DNA of 64,000 nucleotides, from contig JOHN01000003.1 of assembly GCA_000719695.1 (NCBI GenBank), positions 124,001 through 188,000 on the forward strand, in the 5' to 3' direction. Under the pieces are notes generated by a model that saw only the letters and a program-made list of their open reading frames with translations, ran no database searches and was not told the origin of the DNA. The DNA comes from Streptomyces sp. NRRL F-6131. Its GTDB lineage: Bacteria > Actinomycetota > Actinomycetes > Streptomycetales > Streptomycetaceae. This document shows positions 62,755-64,000 of this stretch, in pieces; positions within the stretch are counted from its first letter, which is position 1; the number at the start of each line of letters is the position of its first letter. Made by a program: the position numbers and the translations under genes.

Positions 62755-64000
62755 ATGTCGCCGCACAGTACTTCCGCACGCCCGTACCCGGACCCGCAGG
62801 GCGCGAACGCGAACGCCGACGCGAACGCCGACGAGGGCGCCAACGCCACCGCGAGCACCCCCGGTGCGCGCTCGGGCGCACCGACCGGTCTGCGCACCCT
62901 GGTGGTGGGCGCCGGGGCGGCCGGGACCGCGCTGGTGCGCGACCTCGGCCGGACCCCGGAGTTCGGCCTGGCCCCGATCGGGCTGCTGGACGACGATCCG
63001 GCCAAGGCCGGGCAGTGGGTGGACGCCGTCCCCGTCCTCGGCACGCTCGCCGAGCTCACCGCGGTGGCCGTGGCGCACCGTGCCCAGGTCGTCGCGCTGG
63101 CGATCCCCGGGCTCGCCCCGCAGCGGGTCCGGGCGCTGGCCACCGCCGCCGCGGGAGCCGGGGCCGCCGTCCGCTACCTGCCGTCCTTCCTCGCCGCGCT
63201 GCGCCGCGAGGTGGTCGGTTCGGACATGCGCAGCCTGGACGTCAACCGGCTGATCGGCCGGCACGAGGTGCACGTGGTCTCCGCCGACGTCCGGGACGTG
63301 ATCGAGGGCCGGCGGGTGCTGGTGACCGGCGCCGGCGGGTCGATCGGCAGCGAACTCTGCCGCCAGGTGCACGCGTTCAACCCCAGCGCGCTCTACATGC
63401 TGGACCACGACGAGTCCAATCTGCACCGGCTCCAGCTGGAGATCTGGGGCGAGGCGCTGCTCACCGACGACTCGCTGGTGATCGCCGACATCCGGGACCG
63501 GCCGCGGATCCAGCAGATCTTCCGGGACCTCGAACCCGAGGTGGTCTTCCACGCCGCCGCCCACAAGCACCTGCCGCTGCTGGAGCGCCACCCGAGCGAG
63601 GCGGTGAAGTCCAACGTGCTCGGCACCGACCACCTGGTGGAGGCGGCGCTGGCCACCGGTGTCGAGCGGTTCGTGCTGATCTCCACCGACAAGGCGGCCG
63701 ATCCGACCTCGGTGCTCGGCGCGAGCAAGCGGCTGGCCGAGCTGATCGTCCAGGCCAACGCCCGGGATGCCCGCAACCTCGGCACCGGGGTGTTCTCCGC
63801 GGTGCGGTTCGGCAACGTGCTGGGCTCGCGGGGCTCGCTGCTCTCGGTGCTGGCCGAACAGCTGCGCAGCGGCGGCCCGGTGACGGTCACCCATCCTGAT
63901 GTCACGCGGTTCTTCATGACCATCGAGGAGGCCGTCGGCCTGGTGCTGGAGTCCGGGCGGATGGCGCGCGGCGGCGAGGTGTTCGTGCTGGACATGGGCG
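62755..64000 (+). CDS. CapD/WbpM-like nucleoside-diphosphate-sugar epimerase/dehydratase (3' end outside window)
   Basis: The first 415 residues are visible. A 45-residue hydrophilic leader contains Ala-Asn-Ala-Asp repeats, then a CoA-binding-3-like Rossmann domain (about 46-175, LRTLVVGAGAAGTALVRDLG), then the start of the SDR catalytic domain (about 182-, VLVTGAGGSIGSELCRQV; FHAAAHKHLPLLE; LISTDKAADPTSVLGASKR with the Thr-Asp-Lys version of the catalytic site). Such enzymes dehydrate or epimerise UDP-GlcNAc-type sugars for surface glycans. The four N-terminal membrane helices usual in this family are absent. ATG with GGAGG 4 nt upstream. Confidence 0.88.
   Translation, partial: MSPHSTSARPYPDPQGANANADANADEGANATASTPGARSGAPTGLRTLVVGAGAAGTALVRDLGRTPEFGLAPIGLLDDDPAKAGQWVDAVPVLGTLAELTAVAVAHRAQVVALAIPGLAPQRVRALATAAAGAGAAVRYLPSFLAALRREVVGSDMRSLDVNRLIGRHEVHVVSADVRDVIEGRRVLVTGAGGSIGSELCRQVHAFNPSALYMLDHDESNLHRLQLEIWGEALLTDDSLVIADIRDRPRIQQIFRDLEPEVVFHAAAHKHLPLLERHPSEAVKSNVLGTDHLVEAALATGVERFVLISTDKAADPTSVLGASKRLAELIVQANARDARNLGTGVFSAVRFGNVLGSRGSLLSVLAEQLRSGGPVTVTHPDVTRFFMTIEEAVGLVLESGRMARGGEVFVLDMG

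Overview
The window is a 64 kb piece of a high-GC actinomycete chromosome, almost certainly from Streptomycetaceae (Streptomyces, Kitasatospora or a close relative). Support comes from the G/C-saturated third codon positions, an HrdD-type sigma factor, an XRE/DUF5753 plus DUF397 pair, a SepX/GlpR-like divisome membrane protein, many GTG starts and numerous leaderless starts with a TANNNT box 6-8 nt upstream. The genus cannot be fixed from the sequence alone. I see no insertion sequence, integrase, prophage, CRISPR array or secondary-metabolite cluster; this looks like core chromosome with a few accessory islets.

Layout. 1-12.4 kb: 3' part of fbiC (F420), an ADP-ribosylglycohydrolase, the XRE/DUF397 pair, a GPP34 protein, a D-Ala-D-Ala carboxypeptidase with an unusual repeat-bearing cytoplasmic tail, a YihY/BrkB protein, a GT-C glycosyltransferase, tRNA-Arg(CCT) and a PAP2 phosphatase. 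12.4-19.1 kb: hrdD behind a SigR-type promoter, a small conserved protein, mscL, a shortened membrane protein, an FmdB zinc-ribbon gene carrying both a SigR-type promoter and a CIRCE operator, an MFS transporter and a CPA1 antiporter. 19.4-24 kb: penicillin acylase-family hydrolase, 5-formyl-THF cyclo-ligase and a GGDEF protein. 23.9-29.1 kb: galU-moeA(glp)-moaC-mogA-GNAT-sepX/glpR, combining nucleotide sugar, molybdenum cofactor and cell-division functions; the GNAT gene seems to start at CTG.

29.2-42.6 kb: tRNA-Ala(CGC), a universal stress protein, a VWA-protein/secreted-membrane-protein pair, a SEDS glycosyltransferase (FtsW/RodA)-PBP2 pair, an APC permease, a GT87-like protein, an NTF2-PBP and a PMT mannosyltransferase, so this section is rich in envelope genes. 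42.6-51.6 kb: rsmI, a zinc-ribbon protein, metG-tatD, a Uma2 protein, ksgA-ispE and an ABC-F ATPase, mainly translation and isoprenoid housekeeping, with GC-rich tandem repeats on either side of the ABC-F gene. 51.6-57.8 kb: a FUSC-type transporter, then a type VII secretion islet without secretion machinery (WXG100-like hairpin protein, PPE-like WXG protein, mycosin). 57.9-64 kb: an MHS-type transporter, tRNA-Thr(GGT), two orphan NarL/LuxR regulators flanking galE (one with a dead receiver, one with a receiver split by a Pro/Ala-rich insert) and the 5' part of a CapD-like sugar epimerase/dehydratase running off the edge.

The most interesting signals are the dual SigR/CIRCE control region of fmdB, the orphan T7SS-type trio, the galU-glp-sepX divisome locus with a CTG-started gene inside it, and the split receiver domain. 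Functions are assigned from motifs read by eye and remembered family features; no database search was run.
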